Shown: positions 55,048 to 64,000, counted from the first letter of the stretch. The stretch: DNA of 64,000 nucleotides from Thiocapsa bogorovii (GCF_021228795.1 NZ_CP089309.1:1488001-1552000), one strand, 5' to 3'. Program-made: numbers and translations. The notes: a model not told the origin generated them from the sequence alone.

Positions 55048-55836
55048 TCACTCCGAGCAGTCGCTGACCGCCAACTCGCAGTCCGCGGATCCGGTCTCGC
55101 AGAAGTCCAAGCAGGTGAACAACCGTCCTTCGAAGGCCGCATCGACCGCGACATGTCCGGATTCTGCACGCACTTCGAATCCGGGCTGCGTGGGCGGTTG
55201 GTGTTGCACGAGGGCGAGCCGATCGGCCGGGTAAGACACATCCAACACGACCTGCATGGGGTAGTAGCCGTCGAGAAAGCGGCGCATGTAGGGACCGTTG
55301 CGCAGCCGGTAACGCCCGTCGCCGAGCGCGAACAGGGCCCGACTTTCAGCGCGGATGCAGAGCGTCGCCTCAGGCGCGATATCCGTGAGCTGGACCGAGT
55401 GACCTTCCACCCAGGCACGCCCGATCCCCTGCGCACTGACCACCTCCAGACCGCGGATCCGCTCGGCGCTGAAGAGGATCTGTGCTGCGCGGACCGCGTC
55501 GAGGTTCTCGTGGCATTGGCTCAGCTCGATCCAACCCTCGCGCAGACTCTCCGGTCCGATGCGGATCCGATTGACGTGCCGATGCGTCTCGGCGGCACGC
55601 TCGTGACCGACAAACCGAAGCTCGCCGTCACTGACCGCAGCGATACGGGCCTCGAGGTCCATCTCCGGCCATTCCGCTTCATCCGGGAACGCGGTCTCGG
55701 CGAGCGCATCTTCGGCAAACGAGGGTCCCGGCGCCAGCCCCCACGACAAGATTGCGAAGAAGCAACTCAGCGGCGCGAACGAACGCGCGCGCGCGCGGAG
55801 CCGTAATTCGGTGGTCGGGTTCATGCGTCGCAACAT
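55048..55836 (-). CDS. Secreted protein of unknown function, cysteine-rich end
   Basis: 262 residues; ATG 55824 is an alternative start. Signal peptide near residues 20-40 (LSCFFAILSWGLAPGPSFAE). No family recognised. The C-terminus has TCLDFCETGSADCELAVSDC, likely two disulfides. It begins 9 bases after the VanX-type gene, so the two form a transcription unit and it may work at the cell wall. Confidence 0.7.
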   Translation of the reverse strand: MLRRMNPTTELRLRARARSFAPLSCFFAILSWGLAPGPSFAEDALAETAFPDEAEWPEMDLEARIAAVSDGELRFVGHERAAETHRHVNRIRIGPESLREGWIELSQCHENLDAVRAAQILFSAERIRGLEVVSAQGIGRAWVEGHSVQLTDIAPEATLCIRAESRALFALGDGRYRLRNGPYMRRFLDGYYPMQVVLDVSYPADRLALVQHQPPTQPGFEVRAESGHVAVDAAFEGRLFTCLDFCETGSADCELAVSDCSE

Positions 55837-55845
55837 GCTCGCTCC

Positions 55846-56625
55846 TCAGCGTACGGGGATGTCGAAATAGGTCTCGGGATAGGGCTCGTCGACCAACGTG
55901 TAGTGCCACCATTCCTCGGCGAGGTTGCGGAAGCCCTCCTCGCTCATGGAGGATTTCAGCAACAGGCGATTCGCCATTGCCTCGCCCGTGATGGACGGGT
56001 TCAATGTATGTGAGAGCGGACTGAAGCAATCGAAACCCGTGCCCATGTCGACACTGTTGTCCGCGAAACGCTCCGAAGCCGGGTTTTCGCACGAACGCAG
56101 AGGTGCAGCGGGATCGAACTCCGGTTGATCGGGTGTGGGCACGGGAACGATGGTCAGATCGACCGTACTGCCGCGTGAATGTCCCGAGCGGGCCGCAATA
56201 TAGCCGTCGCCGAACAGCGCAGCCTTTTCGACATGCGGATAAAATTCGGCCTTCATGCGTTGGTCGTCGAGATCCTCGGCCCAGGCGACGAACTGGTCGA
56301 CGGCACGCTGCGGGCGGTAACAATCGTAGAGCTTGAGCGACATATCTTGACGGCGTAGCTTCCTCTGCACCCCGGCCAGGGCAGCTGCGGCCCGATGGGT
56401 CAATAGACAGGTGGGGGTCTCGTAGCCGTCGATCGGGCGACCGATGAAATTGTGCGCCGTGGCATAGCGGATATCGAGCACCACATCCGGAATCACATCG
56501 CGGATGTCGACCAGATCGGGCTCGACGAGTACGGATGACTCGGCAAACACCGAGATCGAGGCCGACGTCAAGACCGACGTCGCCAGCAACGCACTGGCCA
56601 GCCTCTGAAAAAAAGCCTTTCGCAT
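55846..56625 (-). CDS. D-alanyl-D-alanine dipeptidase (VanX/DdpX family)
   Basis: 259 residues with a signal peptide (QRLASALLATSVLTSASIS). Zinc-site motifs SGHSRGSTVDLT (SxHxxGxxxD) and EEWWHYT (ExxWH) are intact, as are YDCYRPQRAV and NFIGRPIDGYETPTCLL. Periplasmic forms of this enzyme recycle D-Ala-D-Ala from the wall. There is no vanH/vanA beside it, so vancomycin resistance is not indicated. Confidence 0.93.
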   Translation of the reverse strand: MRKAFFQRLASALLATSVLTSASISVFAESSVLVEPDLVDIRDVIPDVVLDIRYATAHNFIGRPIDGYETPTCLLTHRAAAALAGVQRKLRRQDMSLKLYDCYRPQRAVDQFVAWAEDLDDQRMKAEFYPHVEKAALFGDGYIAARSGHSRGSTVDLTIVPVPTPDQPEFDPAAPLRSCENPASERFADNSVDMGTGFDCFSPLSHTLNPSITGEAMANRLLLKSSMSEEGFRNLAEEWWHYTLVDEPYPETYFDIPVR

Positions 56626-56813
56626 TCCCTAACCCTCCACCGCTTTGTAAAATGCGCCGGCGTGCCGGGCGGCCAAGCCCGATCGCGACGCCCGCGCGTC
56701 CGCGTTACCCCTCATCCGGCCCGTTCAGCTTGACCCGTCCAGGCCGGCCGGACGATTCGGTATTCGATCACTATACTGCTCAAACATGCCCGACCGACAT
56801 TCGGCGAAGGACG

Positions 56814-57014
56814 ATGCACCGTACGACATTGCTGCGGCAACGCCTGCTTCTCCTCTTTCTAGCCGGAATGCTGTTCCTGTTCTCGCCGCTCGTGCTGCAG
56901 TTCGAAACGCTCGGGCGCTGGCTCGGGGTCCCCGCCCTCTTCGTCTATCTCTTCCTGACTTGGGCAGCTTTGATCGGCGCCGCGGCCTGGATCGTCTCGC
57001 GGACACGCGATTGA
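56814..57014 (+). CDS. Small two-helix membrane protein upstream of the transporter-kinase
   Basis: 66 residues, MHRTTLLRQRLLLLFLAGML then FLFSPLVLQFETLGRW and a second helix LFVYLFLTWAALIGAAAWIV, basic end RTRD. It ends 19 bases before the transporter-kinase gene. The place and topology recall the small DUF4212/DUF3311-type partners of SSS-family transporters. Confidence 0.75.
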   Translation: MHRTTLLRQRLLLLFLAGMLFLFSPLVLQFETLGRWLGVPALFVYLFLTWAALIGAAAWIVSRTRD

Positions 57015-57033
57015 GCCGCGCGGCAACCGACCC

Positions 57034-59811
57034 ATGATCAACGGCCCCCTGATCATCGGCATCTCGTTCGCGTACCTGGGTTTGCTCTTCGCGGTCGCTT
57101 ATTGGGCCGACCGGCGCGCCGAGCAGGGCCGCTCCGTCATTGCCCATCCAACAGTCTATGCCCTCTCGCTTGCCGTCTATTGCACCGCTTGGACCTTTTA
57201 CGGCAGCGTCGGGCGCGCCACCCAGAACGGCTTGGGTTTTCTCCCGATCTATCTCGGACCGACCCTGATCGCGCTGCTTTGGGGTTCGCTCCTGCTCAAG
57301 ATGGTGCGGGTCAGCAAGGCCGAGCGCATCACCTCCATCGCCGACTTCATCGCCTCGCGTTACGGCAAGAGTCAACTCCTCGGCGGCCTCGTGACCATCA
57401 TCGCCGTGATCGGCGTGGTTCCCTACATCGCGTTGCAGCTCAAGGCGATCGCCTGGAGCTTCACCATCCTGTCGCATTATCCGGATGTCCGAATGCCGGT
57501 GCACGGCGACGGACCCTTTTGGCGCGACACCGCCTTCGTGGTCGCGCTGCTGCTGGCCGCATTCACCATCCTGTTCGGCACCCGTCATCTGGATGCGAGC
57601 GAGCGCCACGAAGGACTCGTCGCGGCCATCGCGCTGGAGTCCATCGTGAAGCTCGTCGCCTTTCTCGCGGTGGGCCTCTTCATCACCTTTGGCCTGCTCG
57701 GGCTCGGCGGGCCGGCACTCCCGCCGATTCGAGGCGACGTTCAGCTGAAACCCTTGCTCGAGCCGAGCATTGCACCCTTCGCAGACTGGTTCGCGATCTC
57801 CGTGCTGGCCGGTCTGGCGGTCATGCTGCTGCCGCGGCAGTTCCAGGTCGCGGTCGTGGAGAACAGCGACGAGCGCCATTTGCGCCGCGCGATCTGGCTC
57901 TTCCCCCTCTACCTGCTGCTCATCAACCTCTTCGTGGTGCCGATCGCCATCGCGGGGCTCCTGACCTTCCCGGACGGGACGGTCAACGCCGATACCTTCA
58001 TGCTGACTTTGCCGATCGCCTTCGACCGGCCCTGGCTCGCGCTCCTGGTCTACATCGGCGGGCTCTCGGCCGCCACCGGCATGGTCATCGTCGAAACCAT
58101 CGCACTCTCGACCATGGTCAGCAACGACCTGGTCCTGCCGGCACTGCTGCACCGCTGGCGTCGACGACCGCCCGCCGCGGACCTCGGGCGGCTGCTGCTG
58201 AGGATCCGGCGCGGCGCGATCGTCGTGATCCTGCTGCTCGGCTTTCTCTACTACTGGCTCGCGGGCGAGGCCTACGCCCTGGTGGGAATCGGCCTGATCA
58301 GCTTCGTCGCCGTCGCACAGTTCGCTCCGGCCGTCATCGGGGCACTCTATTGGCGAGGCGGGACGCGCGAGGGCGCGCTTGCGGGCTTGTCCGCGGGCTT
58401 TCTGGTCTGGATCTACACCCTGCTCCTGCCGTCGTTCGTCAAGTCCGGCTGGCTCCCGCCCGCGTTCATGGAGTCGGGCCTCGCCGGGCTCGACATCCTA
58501 GCCCCGACGGCGCTGTTCGGCCTGAGCGACTGGAACGAGATTACGCACGGTCTCTTCTGGAGCCTGACCGCGAATATCGGCGCCTTTCTATTCGTCTCCT
58601 CGCTGCGCGCGCCCAACGCCGCGGAGGCGTCCCAGGCCGGGATCTTCGTCGATGCCTCTCGGCGCACCGCACTCGCAAGCGCTCCCTTATGGCGCGGGAG
58701 CGCCGAGATCCCGGAGTTGATGAGGCTAGCCGAGCGCTTCCTCGGATCGGTGCGTACCCGCGCGGCCTTCCGGCAATACGCGCATCTGCGCGGGCTGGAC
58801 TCGCCGGACGCACTCCCGGCCGATGCGGAGACCGTGTATTTCGCCGAGACGCTCCTCTCCGGGGCGATCGGCGGCGCCTCCGCCCGGGTGATGGTCGCCT
58901 CGGTGACCGAAGAGGAGCCGCTCGGGCTCGACGAGGTCCTGAACATCCTCGACGAGGCATCCCAGATCCGCGCCTACAGCCGCCAGCTCGAGCAGAAGTC
59001 GCAAGCCTTGGAGACGGCGACCGAGGAGCTGCGTGCGGCCAACATCCGACTTCAGGAACTGGACCGCATGAAGGACGATTTCATCTCTTCGGTCACCCAC
59101 GAGCTGCGCACGCCGCTCTCCTCCATCCGCGCCTTTTCCGAGATCCTGTTCGACGACCCCGACATCGATTTCGAGCAACGCCGCCGCTTCCTCGGCATCC
59201 TGGTCAGCGAGACCGAGCGGCTCTCGCGCCTGGTCAACCAGGTGCTCGACCTCGCCAAGATCGAATCCGGCCATGCCGATTGGCGCTCCGAGGTGGTGGA
59301 GCTTCAGACGGTCATTCACCAAGCCGTGTCGGCCACCGAGCAGTATGTCGAGGAACGCGGCTGCCGCGTCCGTCTCGAGCTACCCGACGAGTCGGCCCTG
59401 GTCTGGGGCGACCGCGACCGCATCGTGCAGGTGCTGGTGAACCTCTTGTCCAACGCCGCCAAGTTCGCCCCGACTGGATCCGGCGAGGTCTGGATCCGTC
59501 TCACGTCCGACAGCGCCGGTTGGCGGGTCTGTGTCGAGGACAATGGCGACGGCATCCCCGCGAGCGACTTGGAGCTGATCTTCGAGAAGTTCCATCAGAC
59601 CGCGCGCGGCGGCATCAAGCCGGGCGGCACCGGACTGGGTTTGCCCATCAGCCGTCGCATCATCGAGAATCTAGGCGGTCGCATCTGGGCGGAAAGCGCG
59701 CCCGGAAAAGGTGCTACCCTTTGCTTCGAGCTGCCCGCCCATTCGGGGACCCCAACGGACCGAAGGCCTGATCATGAGCCCAACCATGAAAAAGCGGATC
59801 CTGATCGTTGA
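57034..59811 (+). CDS. CrbS/CbrA-like sensor kinase: SLC5 symporter domain fused to histidine kinase
   Basis: 925 residues. About 13 membrane helices of a sodium/solute symporter fold fill residues 1-490 (WTFYGSVGRATQNGLGF, GLAVMLLPRQFQVAVVENSD). A STAC-like linker and coiled coil (LEQKSQALETATEELRAANI) lead to HisKA with the phospho-His in SVTHELRTPLSSIRAF and HATPase with LLSNAAKFAPTGSG, DNGDGIP and GGTGLGLPISRR. Known relatives sense or take up acetate or histidine-type solutes. Its end overlaps the receiver gene by 38 bases. Confidence 0.93.
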   Translation: MINGPLIIGISFAYLGLLFAVAYWADRRAEQGRSVIAHPTVYALSLAVYCTAWTFYGSVGRATQNGLGFLPIYLGPTLIALLWGSLLLKMVRVSKAERITSIADFIASRYGKSQLLGGLVTIIAVIGVVPYIALQLKAIAWSFTILSHYPDVRMPVHGDGPFWRDTAFVVALLLAAFTILFGTRHLDASERHEGLVAAIALESIVKLVAFLAVGLFITFGLLGLGGPALPPIRGDVQLKPLLEPSIAPFADWFAISVLAGLAVMLLPRQFQVAVVENSDERHLRRAIWLFPLYLLLINLFVVPIAIAGLLTFPDGTVNADTFMLTLPIAFDRPWLALLVYIGGLSAATGMVIVETIALSTMVSNDLVLPALLHRWRRRPPAADLGRLLLRIRRGAIVVILLLGFLYYWLAGEAYALVGIGLISFVAVAQFAPAVIGALYWRGGTREGALAGLSAGFLVWIYTLLLPSFVKSGWLPPAFMESGLAGLDILAPTALFGLSDWNEITHGLFWSLTANIGAFLFVSSLRAPNAAEASQAGIFVDASRRTALASAPLWRGSAEIPELMRLAERFLGSVRTRAAFRQYAHLRGLDSPDALPADAETVYFAETLLSGAIGGASARVMVASVTEEEPLGLDEVLNILDEASQIRAYSRQLEQKSQALETATEELRAANIRLQELDRMKDDFISSVTHELRTPLSSIRAFSEILFDDPDIDFEQRRRFLGILVSETERLSRLVNQVLDLAKIESGHADWRSEVVELQTVIHQAVSATEQYVEERGCRVRLELPDESALVWGDRDRIVQVLVNLLSNAAKFAPTGSGEVWIRLTSDSAGWRVCVEDNGDGIPASDLELIFEKFHQTARGGIKPGGTGLGLPISRRIIENLGGRIWAESAPGKGATLCFELPAHSGTPTDRRPDHEPNHEKADPDR

Positions 59812-60157
59812 CGACGAGCCCAACATCGTCATCTCGCTTGAATTTCTGATGATGCGCGAGGGTCACGAGGTGCGCGTGGCGCGCGACGGCGAGGCCGGCC
59901 TGGCCGCCGTGCGGACCCATCGTCCGGACCTCGTGGTGCTCGACGTCATGATGCCGAAGCTCGACGGCTTCGCCGTCCTCGAGGCGGTGCGCTCCGATCC
60001 CGGGCTCGCCGGGACACGCATCCTGATGCTGACCGCGAAGGGACGCGAGTCCGAGCAGAACAAGGGGCTCGCCCTCGGAGCGGACGCCTATATGTCCAAG
60101 CCCTTCTCGACCCGCGACCTGGTCGACAAGGTCAAGGAACTGCTCGATCGCACCTGA
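59774..60157 (+). CDS. Single-domain response regulator
   Basis: 127 residues from ATG 59774 (ATG 59786 is possible). Receiver only: ILIVDDEPN, phospho-Asp in LVVLDVMMPKLDG, Thr in LMLTAKG and Lys in AYMSKPFSTRDLV. There is no DNA-binding domain, so unlike CrbR/CbrB it must pass its signal through a protein partner. Overlap with the kinase gene makes it the cognate partner. Confidence 0.92.
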   Translation: MSPTMKKRILIVDDEPNIVISLEFLMMREGHEVRVARDGEAGLAAVRTHRPDLVVLDVMMPKLDGFAVLEAVRSDPGLAGTRILMLTAKGRESEQNKGLALGADAYMSKPFSTRDLVDKVKELLDRT

Positions 60158-60175
60158 CGAGAACGGAGCAACAGC

Positions 60176-61648
60176 ATGCCCGAGACCGATCATCCGGTGA
60201 GCGAAACGTCGGATCTCATGGCCGCGGGGGGGACCGGCCAGGGTCTTCTGCGCAGTTTGGAGCGGCGAGAGCCCTTGATCGTCGGCCCCGAGACCAGCCT
60301 GCGCGAGACCCTCTACCATTTCAGTCAGGATCATCTGGACGCCGCCGTCGTCTGCGATCCCGCGAGCGGCCTGCCGCTCGGTCTGATCCGGCTGCGTGAC
60401 ATGCTGCATGTCATCGGCTTCGAGGGCGGCGGGCTCGACGACCCTGTCGCCGTCCACATGATCGGCGCACCACTCACACTCACCGCCGATGCACCCGCAC
60501 ATCGCGCACGGGTCATGATGGCCAAGCGCGGTGTCGAGCACCTGCTCCTCACCGAGCACGACGGACGCCTCTTCGGTCTGGTCAGCCAGGCCGACCTGCT
60601 CGGACTGCGGGCCGGCGGTGCGGAGGTTTTGATTGCGGGCATCAAGGCCGCTCGCGACGTCGAGGCCATGGCGCTGGCCGCAGATCGGGTGCGGCGGCGC
60701 GGCGCGGAGCTCTTCCATTCAGGCATGGGCGTGGAGACACTCTGCTACTGGATGTCCGGCCTCAACGACCTGATCTCGATGCGGGTCATCGAGCTGATCG
60801 AGGACGAGTTCGATCTCCCCGCCGTGCCCTGGTGCTGGATGGCCTTCGGCTCGGAAGGTCGATTGGAGCAGACCTTCTCGACCGATCAGGACAACGGCTT
60901 ACTCTTCGTGCCGCCGGACCCGGACAGCACCGAGCCGGTCCGTCGGGCTTTCCTGCCCTTCGCCCAAGCCGTCAATCAAGCCCTGCATTTCTGCGGCTTC
61001 GAGCGCTGCCGCGGCAACATCATGGCCGGCAACCCCAACTGGTGCCTGAGTGCGGACGAGTGGCGCAGACACTTCCAGAGCTGGCTGCATGTACCCGAAC
61101 CGGAGGCACTGCTCAATGCCGTCATTTTTTTTGACTTCCGCCCCCTCTACGGCAGCGACGAACCGGTCGACCGTCTGCGCGACTGGCTGAGCCGAACTGC
61201 ACCCGAGCAGACCCGGTTCTTCCACTGTCTCGCGGAGCAGGCGCTCGGTGTCGCACCGCCGCTCGGCTGGGCCGGACAATTCGCGTTCGATCGCAACCGT
61301 GACTTCCCGCATACCATCGATCTCAAGCTCCAGGGCGCGCGCTTCTTCATGGACGCCGGCCGCCTTTGGGCACTTAGGCACGGCATCTGGGCGACCAGCA
61401 CCGCCGAGCGTTTGCGCCTGGCCGGTGCGGCAAGACAGCGCGACCCGGAAGAGGTCACCGCCGAGATCGAGTCCTTCCACTTGATCCAGCGGTTCCGCAT
61501 CCACCAGCAACTCACGACCAAGGACTCGGAGGCCGTCAACCGTATCGACCCCGACGACCTCAACGAGCTGCACCGATTGATGCTCAAAGAAGCGTTCAAG
61601 CAGGCCAAAAAGCTCCAGACGCGCATCAAACAGGAGTTCGCCCCGTAA
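60176..61648 (+). CDS. CBS-pair and DUF294 putative nucleotidyltransferase
   Basis: 490 residues. Residues about 30-155 hold two CBS motifs (SLRETLYHFSQDHLDAAVVC; RARVMMAKRGVEHLLLTEHD). Then a DUF294-type nucleotidyltransferase core with GSEGRLEQTFSTDQDNGLLF (the GSxxRxE..D.D pattern) and a C-terminal helical domain. Such proteins commonly accompany SLC5-type transporters and kinases. It follows the receiver gene by 18 bases, completing a three-gene sensing unit; probably binds adenine nucleotides. Confidence 0.9.
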   Translation: MPETDHPVSETSDLMAAGGTGQGLLRSLERREPLIVGPETSLRETLYHFSQDHLDAAVVCDPASGLPLGLIRLRDMLHVIGFEGGGLDDPVAVHMIGAPLTLTADAPAHRARVMMAKRGVEHLLLTEHDGRLFGLVSQADLLGLRAGGAEVLIAGIKAARDVEAMALAADRVRRRGAELFHSGMGVETLCYWMSGLNDLISMRVIELIEDEFDLPAVPWCWMAFGSEGRLEQTFSTDQDNGLLFVPPDPDSTEPVRRAFLPFAQAVNQALHFCGFERCRGNIMAGNPNWCLSADEWRRHFQSWLHVPEPEALLNAVIFFDFRPLYGSDEPVDRLRDWLSRTAPEQTRFFHCLAEQALGVAPPLGWAGQFAFDRNRDFPHTIDLKLQGARFFMDAGRLWALRHGIWATSTAERLRLAGAARQRDPEEVTAEIESFHLIQRFRIHQQLTTKDSEAVNRIDPDDLNELHRLMLKEAFKQAKKLQTRIKQEFAP

Positions 61649-61719
61649 GGTGCGCCGACGCTAGGTCACGGTTCAGAAACAACGGTTGTCAGTTCAGCGC
61701 GGCAGAAGTATCGAGACCA

Positions 61720-61773
61720 TTCGTTGTCGTTGTCGTCATCGACCATCGATACGAGCACGACAACGACAACGAA
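61720..61773. terminator. Perfect 17-bp stem between convergent genes
   Basis: TTCGTTGTCGTTGTCGT pairs exactly with ACGACAACGACAACGAA across a 20-base loop. It lies 72 bases after the DUF294 stop and 44 bases after the cobS stop, fitting a shared terminator. The stem motif GTTGTCGTT recurs in the hairpin at 43050-43100. Confidence 0.6.
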
Positions 61774-61816
61774 AATGATCTCCGGCGGTCTCGGACTCTC
61801 TGCACGATACCGCCGA

Positions 61817-62584
61817 CTACGGGGCAAAGACTGCTGCGAGGATCACAACAACGAGCAGGATCGCCGTTTCGGTGATCTCGACGAGCGCACCGGCGGTATC
61901 TCCGGTAAACCCGGCGATACGGTTCATCATGGTCCGGCGGGATAGACCAAAGACCAGAAGCGTCATGACGCAAAGCACGAACCCGCTCCAGCCGGCGAGC
62001 GAGACGCTGACGATCCCCGCAATCAGGGTGACCGCCCAAGCCGCGCGACGCGGCAGCTGCGCCACCTGCTCGGAGGCCATCCCATGGGCCCGGGCATAGG
62101 GTGTGGTCAGCATCAGGAGCGGCAACTGCGCACGCGCCAACAGCGGAACCAGGATCAGGAGCCAAACCGAACCGCCGGCCATGAGGGCCTGGAGCGCGGC
62201 CCATTTCGCAATCAAGACGAGCCCGATCGCGGTCACCGCGGCCGGTCCGCTGCGCGGGTCTTTCATGATCTCCAGGGTCCGCTCGCGGCTCGCGATCCCG
62301 CCGACCCAGGCGTCCGCGCTGTCGGCCAGACCATCCAGATGCAGCGCACCGGTGGACCAGACCCAGAGGATCAGGATCAAGGCCGCCGCGACGCCCGGAT
62401 CCACGGGCACGAGCGCGCCCCCGCCAAGCGCCAGCAAACAGCCCAGCAACGCCCCGATGAGCGGATACCAAGGTACCGACAGACCCGCATGCAGACCCGC
62501 AAGTCCGGGTTCGATCTCACGGGGCTCTGGAAACGGCAGCCGCGTTAGGAGACGTCCGGCAAGCCAAAGCGGACGCAGGTCCAC
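61817..62584 (-). CDS. cobS: Adenosylcobinamide-GDP ribazoletransferase
   Basis: 255 residues from a GTG at 62584, directly abutting the phosphatase gene. Membrane protein with FPEPREIEPGLAGLHAGLSV, WYPLIGALLGCLLAL, the catalytic-type motif LHLDGLADSADAWVGG and EIMKDPRSGPAAV. It joins adenosyl-GDP-cobinamide to alpha-ribazole in the last part of B12 synthesis. B12 is needed in phototrophs for bacteriochlorophyll synthesis enzymes, among others. Confidence 0.95.
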   Translation of the reverse strand: MDLRPLWLAGRLLTRLPFPEPREIEPGLAGLHAGLSVPWYPLIGALLGCLLALGGGALVPVDPGVAAALILILWVWSTGALHLDGLADSADAWVGGIASRERTLEIMKDPRSGPAAVTAIGLVLIAKWAALQALMAGGSVWLLILVPLLARAQLPLLMLTTPYARAHGMASEQVAQLPRRAAWAVTLIAGIVSVSLAGWSGFVLCVMTLLVFGLSRRTMMNRIAGFTGDTAGALVEITETAILLVVVILAAVFAP

Positions 62585-63166
62585 TCAGGGAGGTCCGTGG
62601 CGCATGAGACTGGGTCGCCCAGGAGACTCCGGAATCCGCAGTCGGGACAGAGAAGCCGGGGGGACTTCGATCAGGAGCGATGCCTCGGGCGGCATCCGCA
62701 GCACCTCGGCGAGGACGACCCGAATCACGCCGCCGTGGGTGACGGCCAGTGTGAAGTCCTCGCCCTCCTCGCACACCTGACCCCAAGTCGCCATGACCCG
62801 CTCGCGAAAGACGTCGAAAGGTTCCCCGCCGGGCGGCGCGTAGCCGACCGGATCATCCCAAAACCGGGTGAGCTCCTCGGACGGGATCTGATGCGCGGCC
62901 AGTCCTTCCCAGGCACCGAATCCGCGCTCGCGCAGCCCGGACAGGCTGGATACGGGAAGTTTGCAGCGCTCGGCAAGGCGCTGTGCGAACGCGCTGCAAC
63001 GCAGCGACGGCGAGCAGACAATCCGCGTCCAATCCGGATTCTCGGCGGTCGCGCGCGTCATTTGCTCCCAGCCTTCTGCACTCAGGGGATCGTCATGTCC
63101 GCCCCGAAAACGCGCGCCACCCTGTGCCTCGCCATGGCGCAGCAGATCCACGAAGCGATCCTGCAT
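62585..63166 (-). CDS. Histidine phosphatase, CobC-like (alpha-ribazole phosphatase)
   Basis: 193 residues from ATG 63166, which overlaps the cobT stop (TGATG). RHG signature LLRHGEAQGGARFRG at the start and the distal His in LAVTHGGVIRV. Placed between cobT and cobS, it probably dephosphorylates alpha-ribazole 5'-phosphate or adenosylcobalamin 5'-phosphate. Confidence 0.88.
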   Translation of the reverse strand: MQDRFVDLLRHGEAQGGARFRGGHDDPLSAEGWEQMTRATAENPDWTRIVCSPSLRCSAFAQRLAERCKLPVSSLSGLRERGFGAWEGLAAHQIPSEELTRFWDDPVGYAPPGGEPFDVFRERVMATWGQVCEEGEDFTLAVTHGGVIRVVLAEVLRMPPEASLLIEVPPASLSRLRIPESPGRPSLMRHGPP

Positions 63167-64000
63167 CAGGCCTCGCTCACGCCGGCCTCGCCGAAGGTCG
63201 CCATCTGCTGGTGCAGTGTGCAGGCCAGCCGCAGCAGGGGCACGGCGACGGCCGCGCCGCTCGCTTCGCCGAGTCGCAGTCCCAGATCGAGCAGCGGGTC
63301 GGCATCCAGCGCGTTCAGGATGCGACGATGCCCGGGTTCTGCCGAGCTGTGTGAAAACAACAGCCAATCGCGAACCTCCGGCTGCAGGCGCACGGCCGCA
63401 AGCGCAGATGCACTTACGATGAAGCCGTCGACCAACACCGGGAGTCCGCGCTGTGCGGCCGTGATGAAGGCACCGACCATGGCGGCAAGCTCGAAGCCGG
63501 AGAGACGGGCCAGAAGCTCCGACGTCGTTCGACCCGAGGTGGCGTGCAGCACAAGCGCCCTGGTGATGACCTCGGACTTATGCAGAACCCCGGGCTCATC
63601 GAGCCCAGTGCCGGGCCCGACGATCGCAGTGGCCGGCAACTCCAGCAGCGCACAGGCCAAGGCCGTGGCCGCGGTGGTGTTGGCGATCCCCATCTCGCCG
63701 CAGATCAACAAACGCGCCCCGCTGTCCACCGCACGCTCGGTCGCGGCGCGACCGGCATTCATGGCTGCGGCGAGTTGCTCGTCGGTCATCGCCGGCTCGC
63801 GCACGATGTTTCCGGATCCCGGGCCGATGCGCTCGGAGCGTACGTTCGCGATCGGCCCGGGATCCTCGACCGTCCCGAGATCCGTGATCTCCATGCGCGC
63901 ATCCAGTGCACGGGCGAGCACCGAGATCGCGGCGCCGCCCCCGGCGATGTTGCGAACCATCTGGTTGGTCACGGCCTGGGGGAAGGCCGAGACCCCCTCG
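63166..64000 (-). CDS. cobT: Nicotinate-nucleotide-dimethylbenzimidazole phosphoribosyltransferase, 5' end outside
   Basis: The frame runs past the window edge ([20 protein letters not shown] at the edge), so roughly the first 70-80 residues are missing. CobT motifs present: [55 protein letters not shown] and [14 protein letters not shown]. It makes alpha-ribazole 5'-phosphate for B12. Followed directly by the phosphatase and cobS. Confidence 0.95.
   Translation of the reverse strand, partial: EGVSAFPQAVTNQMVRNIAGGGAAISVLARALDARMEITDLGTVEDPGPIANVRSERIGPGSGNIVREPAMTDEQLAAAMNAGRAATERAVDSGARLLICGEMGIANTTAATALACALLELPATAIVGPGTGLDEPGVLHKSEVITRALVLHATSGRTTSELLARLSGFELAAMVGAFITAAQRGLPVLVDGFIVSASALAAVRLQPEVRDWLLFSHSSAEPGHRRILNALDADPLLDLGLRLGEASGAAVAVPLLRLACTLHQQMATFGEAGVSEA

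Noticed and set aside
55846-56625. Vancomycin-resistance locus
   Set aside because: Only a VanX/DdpX-type dipeptidase is present; no vanH, vanA or vanRS genes lie near it. Wall recycling is more likely.
57102-59771. 889-codon frame overlapping the transporter-kinase gene in another frame
   Set aside because: Arginine-rich shadow translation caused by high GC; the +57034 frame has all domain motifs.

Overview
The window is GC-rich DNA from an anoxygenic phototroph, almost certainly a purple sulfur bacterium of the Chromatiaceae (Gammaproteobacteria). It combines the sulfur-oxidising reverse dissimilatory sulfite reductase operon (dsrABEFH and the start of dsrC), peripheral light-harvesting (puc) genes with pucC, FNR- and Fur-type boxes, and cobalamin synthesis genes. 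I cannot name the genus from sequence alone. No tRNA, rRNA, CRISPR array, intact transposase or prophage was seen.

Layout. 1-3706 (minus): dsrA-dsrB-dsrE-dsrF-dsrH-dsrC'. 4119-7591 (plus): an unusual row of a TauD-type oxygenase, two unknown proteins, a stand-alone Cas6/Cmx6-like protein and a DsrC-like protein that has lost both functional cysteines. 8054-11028: an OprB-like porin under a Fur-like box, then selO. 11211-13882: a sigma-54 promoter, a beta-carbonic-anhydrase/COS-hydrolase-like enzyme, an FmdB zinc ribbon and a sigma-54 activator, which look like one self-contained inducible unit. 13909-16460: decayed DNA (RadC/DUF1016 chimera, broken DUF4198 gene, porin remnant) around an intact hemP. 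16810-20990: pucC and two nearly identical pucBABA blocks, each with a PpsR-type site. 21169-23146: a membrane-anchored unknown, two complementary bacterioferritin subunits and divergent bfd. 23482-36607: dihaem peroxidase, an NdvB-like glucan synthase, an RlpA-like protein, an ABC exporter, a lipase-like lipoprotein, a DsbA-like protein coupled to a KaiC-like/PEP-binding fusion, and glutamate dehydrogenase. 37038-45611: a TldD/PmbA pair, a hybrid histidine kinase, a TPR protein, an octahaem hydroxylamine-oxidoreductase-like cytochrome and a divergent unknown gene separated by an FNR-type box. 45734-56625: small unknowns, CopD-like protein, 6-phosphogluconolactonase, response regulator, phosphoketolase, glycogen phosphorylase, PIN protein, VanX-type dipeptidase. 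56814-61648: a CrbS-like transporter-kinase, its receiver protein and a CBS-DUF294 protein. 61817-64000 (minus): cobT'-phosphatase-cobS.

Themes. Iron: closely related Fur-like boxes stand before the porin, hemP and bfd. Sulfur and light: dsr, the DsrC paralogue and puc. Central carbon: phosphoketolase, glycogen phosphorylase and 6-phosphogluconolactonase lie close together and fit storage-carbon turnover. An approximately 83-bp element with terminal inverted repeats occurs three times, each just after a stop codon.
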